From positions 2,536,001-2,600,000 of the forward strand of contig NC_085097.1 of assembly GCF_963422355.1 (NCBI RefSeq): a stretch of DNA of 64,000 nucleotides. Reading direction: 5' to 3'. Shown here piece by piece: positions 32,695 to 44,349 of the stretch. The notes under the pieces are model-generated. The model was not told where the DNA came from, ran no database searches, and saw only the letters and a list, made by a program, of their open reading frames with translations. Position 1 is the stretch's first letter. Every line of letters begins with the position of its first letter. A program made the translations under genes and the position numbers. Source of the stretch: Corticium candelabrum (lineage: Eukaryota; Porifera; Homoscleromorpha; Homosclerophorida; Plakinidae).

Positions 32695-34497
32695 GTGTAT
32701 CGGTATTTTCTTTGCGCTTCGACTTCCGTGTTCGTTCTCTTGTGTTTGATCTTTACGTTTGTTGCAATGGCTTTTCGACGTAAGCGAAAGTTTCATGGAA
32801 ATCAGCACACTACGCCGAAGAAGCCAGCGATGGAGATGTCGCGCTCTGAAGCCAAACTGCGCGATGTGTCGTACGACGTGGGACCGTCCTCCTCTGGCAG
32901 TGCGTCAGCGAAGCTAGAAGGCTATCGCTTTATTGATATGGACGTGCTGGCAGCGTTCTTGGGTGCTAGTCTTGTTTGTGCGAGGTGCCATGGACAAGTC
33001 AGCCTTTCAGAAGCCGAAGACGAGCGAATGGGGTTGGCTTCGAAGCTCGTGTCGACATGTCAAAGATGCCATCACGAAGAAAAGACATTCATCAGCAAAA
33101 ACATTGATCGTGGAGCTATGGACGTCCACAGACGAGTGGTTCTTTCAATGAGAATGATAGGGTGTGGACTAGAACCGCTTCAGCGCTTTTGTGGCTATAT
33201 GAACATGCCAGGTTCCATGGGAGAACATCCATATCAAAGTCACGTGACGGCGCTACGCAACGCGGCCGAAGAGGAAGCTGAACAGAGTATGAAGAAAGCA
33301 GTAGATGACATTAGGCACTTCCACGATGAGAATGTTTATGGTACCATTAGTATTGGAGTGTCTGGTGATGGAACCTGGCGAAAACGGGGCTATTCATCCT
33401 TCCATGGCGTAGGCACGGTAATTTCTATTGTATCAGGAAAATTAGTCGATCTGTCTGTCAAGTCCTCCTACTGCCGTGCCTGTGCCGTATGTAAGAAGAA
33501 AGAAGGAACAGAGAAATACCATGAGTGGCTCACAAAGCATAGCCCCAACTGCCACAAGAACTACAGCGGTTCTTCAGGAGGCATGGAGGTATCCAGCATG
33601 ATAGACATCTTCCAGAGGTCTATGGCCACAAGAAATGCGAAGTATACAGAATATTTAGGTGATGGTGACAGTAAGGCAATCAAAGGAATAAATGATGCTG
33701 CACCATATGGCCCAGACCTACTGGTAGAAAAACTTGAGTGCATCAACCATATGTCCAAACGACTATATCATCGCCTGGAAAAAGTGAAAGCAGACAACAA
33801 GGGTAAGAAGCTATCAGATGGGAAAGGAATGGACGGGAAAGGGAGGTTGTCCCTGAAAGTGATGAAAGAATTACAAATGTACTTTGGAAAGGCAATCAGG
33901 GACAACCAGGAGGACTTACAGGCGATGAAGAAAGCCATCTGGGCAACTTATTACCATCGGTCGTCAACTGACGAAAAACCACAACATCATTTCTGCCCAG
34001 ATGGCGAGGACACATGGTGCAAGTAGAATAAAGATGCCTCCACATACACACATCATGATGTAATTCCACACCCTATCGCTGACCTCATCAAACCAGCCTA
34101 TGAAGAAATGACTAAGGATGAACTCCTGAAGAAGTGCCTTCATGGTGGCACCTCAAAGGCTAATGAGGGTTTTAATAATTTGTTGTGGAAGATAGCTCCA
34201 AAGTCGGAATTCTCAGGACTTCCAACTTTGGAGCTATCCTCATACTTAGCAGTTTTAAAATTTAATGATGGAGAGAGTTCCGTAGCTAGAGTCTTAGATA
34301 GAGGGGGTGGGGGGGAAATAGGTAAATTTTCAATGGTGACAGCAAGAAAGAAGGATGAGAGGACGGTAAAGGCTAGTGAATATAAGGAGAGGGAGGAGGT
34401 GAAAAGGAAGAGATTCCAGCTGAGGAAGGACAGATCAAGCAAAATGAAGAAGCAGGTAACTACAGAAGGGCCAGAGTATGGTGCAGGGATGTTCTGA
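32695..34497 (+). pseudogene. Mutator-like (PF20700-type) transposase, one amber stop
   Basis: A 443-residue frame and a further 129 residues share one frame, separated by a single TAG at 34024-34026 (C-P-D-G-E-D-T-W-C-K*). The real start is probably M-A-F-R-R-K-R-K at 32767; the upstream codons look like leader. Seen in order: V-C-A-R-C-H-G and C-Q-R-C-H zinc ligands; V-S-G-D-G-T-W-R-K-R-G (catalytic region); K-S-S-Y-C-R-A-C-A-V-C; N-Y-S-G-S-S-G-G-M-E; Y-L-G-D-G-D-S-K; K-L-E-C-I-N-H; and A-N-E-G-F-N-N-L-L-W-K. This is the 'Mutator-like transposase domain' family, widespread in invertebrate DNA. No ends or target duplication located. Confidence 0.8.
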
Positions 34498-35120
34498 CTT
34501 ACAATGTCGAGTTTAGATTTCAGGTAATATTATAACTTTGAAAATCTAGATAAAATCAAATTCTGCATAAAGTGTCTATAAAAAATAATCTAAATTTAGT
34601 CAAGCGTATCTACTTCAAGTTCCACCAGCCTCCTAGCGGATGAAGTAAGAGGTTGCCTCAGAAATCGACGCGGATCTGGAATCAGACTTGACATAGGGTC
34701 CGCAAATGGGGCCCACGTTCACGTTCTGCTGCGTATCTCTTCTTGTTCGGACGGAAACCTTGTCAATCTGCTGCACCCATAACCTGGATGTATGCAGAGA
34801 CCATTTCAGCCGTATCTAAGGTGTAGCCGTTAGTTTCTAATAACGCCAATTTTTCAAAATTCGTACCCTGCTCAGACCGTTATCTCCCGTTCGAGAGGTT
34901 CTAGATTGATGAAACGACGTGCATTCGTTGCGGACGCGCCTACGAACAAACTCGTACAGTAAGTAGTCCCAACGACATACGGGAGATTTTAGCGCAAAAT
35001 TTGAATGTGAAGTGTACATTGCCGCCATAAAGAGAGCGGACAAAGGGTCATGTACCGTAATTGAAGGTAAGAAGACATACATTAGAGACTGTACATCTAT
35101 TAACCGACAAGAAGACTTAT
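34498..35120. other. Unassigned, between Mutator-like gene and hAT-B
   Basis: No recognisable protein. A minus-strand frame (34837-35163) runs into the inverted Penelope-like scrap but has no family match I know. The duplication resumes at about 35040. Confidence 0.4.
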
Positions 35121-35124
35121 GAGT

Positions 35125-35243
35125 ATTTGTAGTCCTGTTGGTGTTGTTTGTTGGTCGCTGCATTTTGTCAAGAATTCAATGTGGTGGTTCGTTTTTGTTA
35201 GAATAATTTTCTTTTGGTGTAATTTGCGTTGTGTGGTGTTAGT
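35125..35243 (-). pseudogene. Inverted fragment of the Asn-rich ORF, copy 2
   Basis: Counterpart of 14575-14692: minus-strand K-T-N-H-H-I-E-F-L-T-K-C-S...T-P-T-G-L-Q-I. Confidence 0.7.
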
Positions 35244-35464
35244 CTATTATGGCAATCAGTGGCGGATCCAGGGATAGGCGCGAGAGGCGCGCGCCTGTAC
35301 CTCACACGTCGTCGACTACTGGTAGTGCGCGTTTCATCGACTCCCACGTATCGTTTGGGCTAACGTGCACGTGAGTTTCATGCATGAACTCGAGCTCTGG
35401 AACTTTAGCGCGCCAGTTTGGCACAAAGCACACGAGCTTGTCTTGGACTACTAGTGTTCTTCGG

Positions 35465-35539
35465 TAGCCTCGCGTAGCCAGACCCTACAGTACTCGCTTC
35501 GCTTTGCTTTAGCGGGTAAGGTCTGGCTACGCGAGACTA
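35465..35539. repeat. Foldback (20-bp inverted arms)
   Basis: TAGCCTCGCGTAGCCAGACC at 35465-35484 pairs with GGTCTGGCTACGCGAGACTA at 35520-35539 (19 of 20), with a 35-base loop. It sits in the leader of hAT-B. Confidence 0.85.
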
Positions 35540-35620
35540 GTTCTACGGAAGTTGCGAGAACTTTCCACAGGAGGGTCGACTATCTAGTTTTCGTTGTTGG
35601 CGGAGAGAAGTCATTGAAAG

Positions 35621-38211
35621 ATGTACGGTCATAAGCGTCCTCCTAAGCAGAGGGCTGCTGATCAGAGGAGCTTGGCAGAAATGTTTCAGCCAGCGAAGAG
35701 AGTATCCCAGGAGTGTAGAGATGCGGCCACTAGTACAAGTGTTAACTGTATCTCGGACGACAGTCAAAGTGGGGTTGCTGCTGGTGAGGACGATGACAGT
35801 GTGCAGACAGTAAGTGACGGAGTTGGTAATATGAAGTCTGGAGGTGGTAGTCAGGACGTGGTTGCGACAACTGCAGAGGTTGTTAGTGATAGTGACCATG
35901 GATCATTCTTGGAGGCTGTAGCTACAGCCATGGAAGGGAAAGCACTCAGTGATGAGGACAAGGTGAAAGTGATTGCTAGGAGAAAACCAAGCGAGCAGAC
36001 AATATTGCCTTTTAGGAAGTATGTTGATAAGCGCAGGAAGAGTGGCTACTCAGAGAGATTTGTCCAGAAAAAGTGGTTTGACCAATTTGATTGGCTAGGA
36101 TACTATGGCAAACACAAGGAAGAAGGCCTCTTTTGTTTGCCCTGCGTATTATTTCCTACCGTTTATCGAGAGGGATCATGCCGTGGTGATAATTTTGTTG
36201 TCCGTCTTCACAGGGATTGGAAGAATCTTATTGCTGATGTTGCTGAGCATGAATCTACCCAGTACCACAGAAATGCTGCTGCCAAGTTGCTGGTATTTCT
36301 TAGTACTGACAAGCACCCTTCTGAGAGGATAGACCTGATGCAGTCTCAAGCAGCTACAGAAAGGGTATCTGCCAATCGTTGTATACTGTTGTCTGTTCTG
36401 AGGTGTTTAGAACTAGCTGCACGTGAAGGTGTAGCGCTGCGCGGTCACCGTGATGACCTTACATATGATCATTCACCTCAAGGTAACTTCATGGCGTTTG
36501 TGAAGTTTGCTATCGATTCTGGCGATATTGTCCTGAAGGAGCACCTTGAGTGTTGTTCTCGTAATGCCACCTACATGTCGAAAACTACCCAGAATGACCT
36601 CATGAAATTGATGGCAGATGACATAATTCAGCAAATAGTGGATAATGTAAAAAGTAGTCCCTTTTTGCTGTGCTGGCAGATGAAGTAAGAGATGTAAGTG
36701 GGTGGGAGCAGTTGGCAGTGTCTCTTAGATACATGAAGGACAACAAGGCAGAAGAGAAGTTGATTAAGTTCATTGCTTGCAGCTTTGGGACAGGTAGTAG
36801 CATCTGTGCTGAGATACGGAATGCCTTGAGGCAGCTTGGTCTTGATGAAACACGTTGTCGAGCCCAGGCCTATGATGGTGCTGGTGCTATGTCTGGCCAC
36901 CTTAACGGTTGCCAGAAGAATTTTCGAGACCATGTACCCCGGGCACAGTACTATCACTGCTGCAGTCACCAACTGAACTTGGCGTTGACAAAGTCTTGTA
37001 ATGTGTCTGAAGTTCACTGCATGCTTTCCGACTTGAAGGCTGTTGGGCTCTTCTTCAAGTACTCCCCAAAACGGCAACGAACATTAGAGCAGAGTGTTGA
37101 ACAAGAAAACACCAAGCGGACATCTGCCGGTGAAAAGCCAATCAGAGCTCAGAAGCTAAAGCTACTGTGTGAAACTCGCTGGGTAGAACGGCATACTGCC
37201 TTAAAAGACTTCAGAGATATGTACTTTGCCTTAGTCCACTGCCTCCAAGTTATTTCAGGCCAGATCATTGCCACTCCAACTGCTGCCTCTAAGTACGATG
37301 CGAAGTCTGTCACTGAGGCAAATGGCCTCCCCCGCTCGATAACGTCAGATTCATTCATCGTAGCTCTGCACTGCTGCACATATCTGTTCGGTTACACAAA
37401 GTGTCTGAGTGTTCTACTGCAAGGATCGCAATTGGATGTGCTGGAGGCATATGGTGAAATCAACCAAGTTCTAGGTCTGTTAGAAGAGATCAGAAGTAAC
37501 AGTGAGAGAGAATTCTCTTCAATTTTCGCCTCTGCATCAGCAGTTACATCCCGTGTCTTAGACCAAGACCATCCACAAGTTCCTCGCTTAGCTGCACGAC
37601 AGACACTACGCAGCAATCATCCTGCATCAACTCCAGAGAGCTACTGGCGGAGAGCTGTCTTCATTCCATTCATTGACAGCATGATCAGTGAACTTGGCAG
37701 TAGGTTCACTGGCATGAGCCATGCATCAGTGCAAGGACTGCTGCTCCTGCCAAAACACTGCCAGAGCCTCACTCCTCACCACCAGGCAGCTATCCTGAAG
37801 ACTTATGCTCCAGATTTGCCTGATGACCCAACTTTCGAGGCCGAGATACGCCGATGGAAGAGGAAGTGGGAGTATGCAGGTGCTGCTACCTTACCAACCA
37901 GTGTTACAGAGACGCTGGGTGCTGTGAATGAAGTGGCATATCCCAACATTGTCTGCATTCTTCCCCTGTTGTTGATAATACCCGTCACCACAGCCACAGT
38001 TGAAAGAGCGAACTGTGCACTAAAGCTGATCAAAACAGACCTGCGGAGCACGATGGCACAAGACAGGCTAAATGCGCTAGTGCTCATGTTTGTCCACAAG
38101 GACTTGTCTGTCAACCATGAGCGTGTGATAGACTCTTTTGCGAAGGCATATCCGAGACGCTTGCTGTTCCTGGATCCAACTGCTACAACAGAAGAAGCAC
38201 AATCACAGTGA
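35621..38211 (+). pseudogene. hAT-B transposase, one frameshift
   Basis: The first frame (35621-36688) has an N-terminal segment (K-Q-R-A-A-D-Q-R-S-L-A-E-M-F), then the TTF-type zinc finger (W-F-D-Q-F-D-W-L, G-L-F-C-L-P-C-V-L-F) and R-G-H-R-D-D. The second frame (36670-38211) gives DUF4371 (D-E-V-R-D-V-S-G-W-E-Q-L; Y-D-G-A-G-A-M-S-G; Y-H-C-C-S-H-Q-L-N-L), L-C-E-T-R-W-V-E-R and the hAT C-terminal domain (T-T-A-T-V-E-R-A-N-C-A-L-K-L). The two overlap at a run of five T at about 36661-36666, where one more T would restore a single frame of roughly 860 codons. This is the best-preserved hAT here. It acts in the nucleus on its own ends. Confidence 0.88.
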
Positions 38212-38535
38212 CGGTGACATTGTTTTCAGTGATGGTTGTATTGTCGGTCCATCAGATTTCTTCTTCAGTTCTGAATCAGTGATGTTACTTTTCCACACTC
38301 CTCTGTTTTCTGATGCTATATATCAACCTGTTTTGCATGTGTTGAGTAAAGTGAAATATAGTTATAATATGAAAATATCACAAACTCGACCTCATTTGAA
38401 CTGATGACTATAAGATATTCCTAGAGGACCAGCTGCGAAAATGTTGAACATGGACACGTGACTAACTGGTGACGTCATTACCGAACCTGACAGACCGCGC
38501 CTGTACCTGGTGAGAATCCTGGATCCGCAACTGGC

Positions 38536-39255
38536 AATGAAGGCCTACGTGTGCCTTCCGGAAATGTGTTAGATCTATCATACTTCACGCAGGATGGAAA
38601 TAGGAATGGATTGCAAATGCAGAGTTGGTCTTTAGAGAAAAAACTAGAACAGGAGACTACCACCAAGAGAAGAATACAAACCACTTCATGGAGTGGTATG
38701 AGAGGAAGCTCATCGCCAACTGTCCTCCACGCTCTGTCATCGTCCTTGACAATGCCGAATACCACAACTGTGGTAGAAAAATCCGTACAATGATGGACTA
38801 TTTAGAGAATCGCAACATCTAATACGACAAAACGCTCAAAGCAGAAATCTTAATTCATGCTTATCTAAGCACGTAACCCACAGAGCACGGACATGACAGA
38901 CGTTCTCGCGTCCGAGAAGGGCCACCAAGTTCTTCGACTTTCAGTTGGCCATTGCAAACTAAATCCCATCGAAAACGTATGAGCACAACTTAAGCCTATG
39001 CTGCAGCGCACAATGGCAGCAACTGAGAGATTGGCCAAGGAAGGAATCCAAAACGTGACGGCTGAGAAATGGAAGAAGTGCGTTGACTCCGTAATTAGCA
39101 ACGTAGAGTACCATTATACAACCTGTGATATCATTGTATAGAACAAGCGGAAGAGAGTCTAGTGATAGAAGTAAGGAACGATGACTCCTCGAGCTCTGAA
39201 AGCAAGGAGATCTTTGTTTCTGACTCTGAAGACGTCACTGACAACTTCTTGGCTG
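38536..39255 (+). pseudogene. DDE_3 transposase, C-terminal part, copy 2
   Basis: Same as 14696-15420: Y-F-T-Q-D-G, G-D-Y-H-Q-E-K-N, V-L-D-N-A-E-Y-H-N, then the broken third catalytic region and the acidic tail (D-D-S-S-S-S-E-S-K-E). A base is missing near 38563 relative to copy 1. Confidence 0.8.
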
Positions 39256-39533
39256 TCTCACGCTTCCCTAGAAATGCAATTCAGATAATGAAGTTTCCCA
39301 TTTAGCTAGAATTGGATGGGTCATGTCAGAATGGGGTGGAGTCTACGTATGTAATCCTCCGAAAGCTGCTCGTTCTAACGTATCTGAGTGTCATTCTTAT
39401 TGTTTGAGAATACACCAATGTCTCCGCCTCCAAACGTCCGTTCGAGAGGTACCAGTTCAACGTTAAGTGCCAGAACCTAAAGATCTGGGAATTCTCCAAT
39501 ACAGCATCTATCGTTGGAATGGACTTAAGTTAA

Positions 39534-42500
39534 CCCTCCCTCGGTGGACCACAACTCCAGTTGTATGACGCCCACCACGTGAAGACTACCGTGAGCATCT
39601 GCGCACGACTAACGAAGAAAGGCCAAAACAGGTCCTTATACACCCCAACCGTTAGGAAAGATGTGGCCTGATCCCTTGTTCTAATGGTCCAATCAGAGAC
39701 GCGTTGTTGCTATGCAGAATAGACCAGTCGAAAACCGGTATGACTAGTCGCCATTTTGTCTCGAGCATGTCTTCTAGAAGGTCTTGCCGCGATAATACTA
39801 ACGCTAGGCTCCTGGAACTGACTTGGTCAGTGCAGGCGACATCTGATGATGATGTCCCAGGGCCATCTACCGCCGTCCGAGGTGAAACATTCAAATGCGA
39901 CAGGTTTTTGCGTGCGAACAAACAGTGTTGTGTTAAAGGTTCTTCGGCCCGTCGCCGTCGGCCTAGGAACGACGACGAAGAGTTTTTGGTGGACGAGAGG
40001 GATGACACCGAGATGGATACTATCGAGGGAGACGAGGAGTCAGAGGAAACCACCACCCGTTCAACTTCCGGTGTCGCTGCTGCTACCGGAAGTCGCGGAA
40101 GACGGAGGAGTCGCACGTCTGTTGCCGGTAGCGGCAAAGGACAACGCGCGGAGCAGCGACGTCAACTAGACGCACAGTCAGCGAGAGCTGTGGAACTTGA
40201 TGCCGAGAACGGTTGGCGTACCGTCCACCAGCCAACGTGCGTCTGGGAGTTCGAGATAAGCAGTCCGGACCCACAAAACAGTTCAGGGACGACGAAGGGG
40301 CTTTGCCGTAAGGTTTCATGCGGTGATGGAATTTTAATTATGTGACTGGAATGTTGATAATTTTTTTAGTTTTTTTCATTGTTTTTCACGGAGGGTGTGT
40401 GGGAGCTGTTGGATAGAAGCACTAATTTGTATGCGCTAAACTATCTGGATGAACCAACTGAGGAAGACCTTGCCCGACCATGGACAGACGTCACCGTCCC
40501 TGAGCTCAAGGCCTTTTTTGGTTGCCTTATATACACATGGGCATACAGGATCTACCTCGTCTTGAAATGTACTGGTCCAAGAAAGATTTTTATTTACAAT
40601 CTAACTTGGCAAGTGTCTTCACTGTGATCAGGTAGGTCAAGTGTTCACATTTCTTGATTTCAAAAGATATTTACAGAGTGTTATTACCCAGATTCGAGCA
40701 AATCTTACGATTTCTGCACGTTTCTGACCCCTACACAGAGATTCAACCCGGTCAGGAAGGGTACGACAAGTTTGGCAAGATTATACCTCTTATTGATGCC
40801 TTGAAGAAATCGTTTCAGGCAAAGTATTCCTAGCCCCAGGACATTGCCGTTGACGAGGCGATGATTCCCTTCAAGGGTCGAATCTCGTTCCGTCAGGTTT
40901 GCATAGAAAGTAAAATTTTGTGTGAATGTGTGTCAACCGGCTTGTCTGCATGTGTACAGTATATCAAGTCGAAGCCGCACAAGTAAGGCATAAAAGTATT
41001 TGTCTTGTCATCTAGGAACGGTTCCGTTTATGATTTCAACGTTTATGTTGGTGAGTGGGTTTCATTTTTATTCAAAACTAGTGGTCTTTCAATAGCTATG
41101 CTGCAGGAAAGGATACTACTGTTGATGACGTGGTTGTTGCTGATGATGATTCTCCTGGCTTGGCAGATGATGATGGTGATGGCAGTAATGAAGATGATGA
41201 TGGTGGTGAATGAGTTTTATATTTCGGTGACAAGACTGATGCAACTGAAAATTATGATTTTGTAGGTGATGCCCCTGCTGCTGCTGGTGGCAGACGAAAG
41301 AAGTTTGGTTTGTGTTCACAGGCGGAAATCGATCTTGTGAGAAATTTGTCAGGTCTCGGGCATGTTGTTTATACTGACAATTTTTACACAAGCCCGGAGC
41401 TGTACCAATGGCTGCTCGATCGCCGCATTTATGCCTGTGGCACGTGTAAACCAAGTCGGATCGGTTTCCCGAAACAACTTGCCCTCAAATTCTACCTCCC
41501 AAAGCTTGAGCTGAGAGGGGATATCACCGGTGGTTTGCCAAGGCTGACATGGTTGCATGTTTGTGGTTAGACAGGAGGTAGGTCCTTCTCATGTCAGCTG
41601 TTGGTAAATGTAACTGTATGGTAGTATTTCTGTGCAGATACGTTCATATGCTATCGACATACCATATTGCAGAACTAGGGAATGGATCGTTGCCAACCTG
41701 TGTGAGGAAGGATAGGAGAAAGAAAGTAGTTGTTCTGTGTCCTCCTATGTTGCCAGACTACGTGAAGAACACGAGAGGAGTAGATCGTGGCGACCAAATG
41801 ATCTCACTGTACAATGCTGGTCGCAAGAATATGAAAGTACGTTGTCTTTTTCTGTCGCTAAGAAGTTGTTTATACATTGTTTTATCACAGGGATGGAAGG
41901 CGATACTGTGGTATCTGTTAGAGTGTGCCATGCTAAATTCCTTTATCGTGGAAGGAGAGTTTGATGAGAGACATCGGGGTACTGGTCGGAAGACAGATTA
42001 TTTAGCATTTAGGAAAGACCTGGCAAAGTCGTTAATAGATGGCTTCAGTAGTCGAAAGGAAGTTCCGGCAAGAAACATCCAAGTCGACAGCCTGAATCCC
42101 TTTTCGGGGCACTTGCCTCAGTTTGTGCCAGAGAACAAGGAATGTGTTCTTTGCACAAGAAGGGGGGAACGACACCATTCCCATGTCAAATGCACGTCTT
42201 GTGAGCGTCATTTGTGTGTGGCTCGTGATCGAAATTGCTTCAAGCAATTTCATGCCACGAGGGACTTGTAGGGTATGTAGAACTGATTATGGCAAATGTT
42301 ACACTACTATGTGCTAATGTGGTGTGTACAATTTAGGTGTGGTGTGAGATGTCGTCTGGTGTGTCTGATGTGTGCTGTCATTATCGTTAAAAACGTTTTG
42401 GGGCAGTATGAGTTCCGACCTCCACGTGGTCTGCCCTGGGTAATGCTAACAGAAGCACAATGTCTAAGTGTATGTTGTCTAGTGTCTGTGCATGTGATTT

Positions 42501-42600
42501 TTCAGCATATTCAACCAATTATATTGATCATAGTATTTGCCATGTAATAATTTTTGCTTGTGCATTAGTTATTGTGTATAATAAAATTTGAAGTTGTTGC
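39534..42600 (+). mobile_element. piggyBac-type transposon, copy 2
   Basis: Starts CCCTCCCTCGG after TTAA (39530-39533). Coding sequence to 42271, an AATAAAAT polyadenylation-like signal at about 42580. The right TIR and second TTAA were not found, so the end is approximate. Confidence 0.75.
39704..42271 (+). pseudogene. piggyBac transposase with at least six introns
   Basis: Exons in order with inferred introns 40313-40369, 40632-40676, 40897-40959, 41051-41106, 41578-41637 and 41837-41890 (45-63 bp; all GT...AG). Catalytic Asp: I-A-V-D-E-A-M-I (about 40847), V-Y-T-D-N-F-Y-T-S (about 41368), G-V-D-R-G-D-Q-M (about 41780). The N-terminal exon encodes an Arg-rich, acidic stretch. The C-terminus has a cysteine-rich zinc finger (E-C-V-L-C...H-H-S-H-V-K-C-T-S-C...C-V-A-R-D-R-N-C), which in piggyBac binds the TIR. 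Stops at 40831 (Leu in copy 1) and 40981, and a frameshift near 41525, disable it. Acts by precise TTAA excision. Confidence 0.85.
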
Positions 42601-44345
42601 TATGGAAACGAGATATTAACGAAAAGATTCAGACTTCATCACTGATCACTGCAATATACGGTTGCTAGGTGGTTTGCGCATACGGAGATTTTATATTCAA
42701 TTTTTATTAAAGAAGCCGTATGTAGCCTCGCATTCCGGTTTGCGAACGCTAACGGGTAAAGAGATTGCTAAAACAAGAAATACGGGTGTTTGATACTTGG
42801 TTTTTCACCTACAGACCTCGTGATGACCTTAGCTCGTGTGTTACATCCTAAAGGGTCTGCAGACAAAAAGATACGATAACTAAAACGTCGAGTATACAGA
42901 TCCATGGTTCAAATAGGCTTCACAAACGTAAGATCAACTTAGACTTGAACTAAAATTGTAAGAAGTAAACTATTTGGCACTGCAATGCACTAGACAAGTT
43001 CAAACCATATGGCTTTGCCATCCATGGATGTATAGATGGATATGTTTCGATTCACTACATTATAGCGGCTGCATAGTCCGTAGAGTATTTCCAATGCGAC
43101 AAGTTATTCATGAAAGATCATGAGGTAGAAAGTGGCGACAACGATTAATGATAAAAAAGGTCATTTCTAACTACTACTTACGTTGTGGGGAATCAATAAG
43201 AGATAAATACTAAGGCTTCTGCTACACGTATAGGTAGTTTTCTACGAAATTTCTGATCTGTGAAGGTTGTCCCAGAAATTAAGATGCAACCAGGGAAATG
43301 AAAACTCGGTTATTTCATATGTAAAGCCATTCTGCGTAGAGAAGCGGGTGATGATTTTCGTGGATTCAAGAATTTGGAAATGGGTGCATGGTCTACCGCA
43401 AATCAGGTCATTTACAAATGACATTTCTGATAGCTATGATATACTTAACTGGTATATCTACTCTATTTACAATAGCGTATAGAATGTTGGTAGTTACAGC
43501 AAAGAAAACTGTTTACTGAATTGTGAATCTTCTTCAATGTTGGTGCCTTTACACTTTGCACATTACCTGTTCGCTCCATTCTCCGTTGTTTTAGAGGATA
43601 GCTTGACAACTCAAACATACAGTACATATGAGACAGGAGATCCTCATCTTTCTAAGATATTTGGGAGAAGTACAATTTGCACATTTCAGAAATTGCATCA
43701 GATTCTGTTTCTACGCGTCGGTTGCAAGAGCAACTTAGCAATGTCGCCAAGAAATGAAACTCTCACAAGACAACAACAACCCATCTTGCTGTGGCACCAG
43801 CAACAATCCCTGATGTTCTCTATGATTGCCTCCAGCTTTCAGGTACAATACCAGTCTGCATCAGCTCACGCTCTCTTCGGCGATAGGTAGCGTATTGTCA
43901 TGAAAGATTATGGTTAGATCAAGAAATTATCTAAACCTTGTTGACCGAACTGAGACTGCATGCAGAAGAGAGACATCAGCACTGCCACCAGAATACACCA
44001 ACAGTTGGCAGTTAAATACACCAAAAACACACAGGAGAGAAAATACTATATTTGGCTCTACTGGAGAGAGATTCTGAATTGGAAACTTGACTGTAAATGA
44101 TCAGCAAAATCGTTTCTCCATGGGCTGTTGGTGATCTTCGGGCCTTCAGTTACTACTTGTCATTGTCGCTTCGCTTCTCTGAGAGTGAGATGGTACACTG
44201 TTCAGTGAATGAGCTTCTCTGACATATTCGTCATTGTGTGACATATCACGTGGCTTATCAGACGATAAACAAAAAAAGGGGGTTCTAGCGTACTGTACTG
44301 TTATTAGTTATTGACTGTAGAAGTCGTAACGTACCTATCTACCTA
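42601..44345. other. Unassigned AT-rich DNA
   Basis: No transposase, TIR or known domain recognised. A 117-residue frame at 43537-43890 begins M-L-V-P-L-H-F-A-H-Y and shows no motif I can name. A CTAC tetranucleotide run (about 44335-44350) closes the stretch. Confidence 0.5.
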
Positions 44346-44349
44346 CCTA

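Larger units (their letters stand above)
35257..38533 (+). mobile_element. hAT-B transposon (ZMYM1-like), complete
   Basis: Left end CAGTGGCGGATCCAGG; right end, reverse-complemented, CAGTTGCGGATCCAGG (15 of 16). CAGTGGCGGATCCAGG is a typical hAT terminus. GCAAT flanks both sides (35252-35256, 38534-38538). The empty site is preserved at 14700 (ATGGCAATGAAGG), which proves this is an insertion into copy 2 only. hAT duplications are normally 8 bp, so the visible 5 bp may be a shortened or eroded version. Confidence 0.92.
27552..40920 (+). repeat. Segmental duplication, copy 2
   Basis: Same orientation as 9813-17115. Contains two insertions absent from copy 1: about 32370-35040 (Mutator-like gene plus unassigned DNA) and 35257-38533 (hAT-B). 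Sequence difference from copy 1 is a few per cent by eye. Confidence 0.85.

Noticed and set aside
35543..35899. Minus-strand 118-residue ORF over hAT-B
   Set aside because: Antisense to the hAT-B N-terminal exon, which has clear family motifs on the plus strand.
41107..41265. Met-rich 86-residue ORF and its His-rich complement
   Set aside because: Frame-shifted readings of the GATGAT-rich acidic exon of piggyBac, which reads K-D-T-T-V-D-D in the true frame.
43537..43890. Small host gene of 117 codons
   Set aside because: No motif, no splice or promoter support, and length is compatible with chance in AT-rich DNA.
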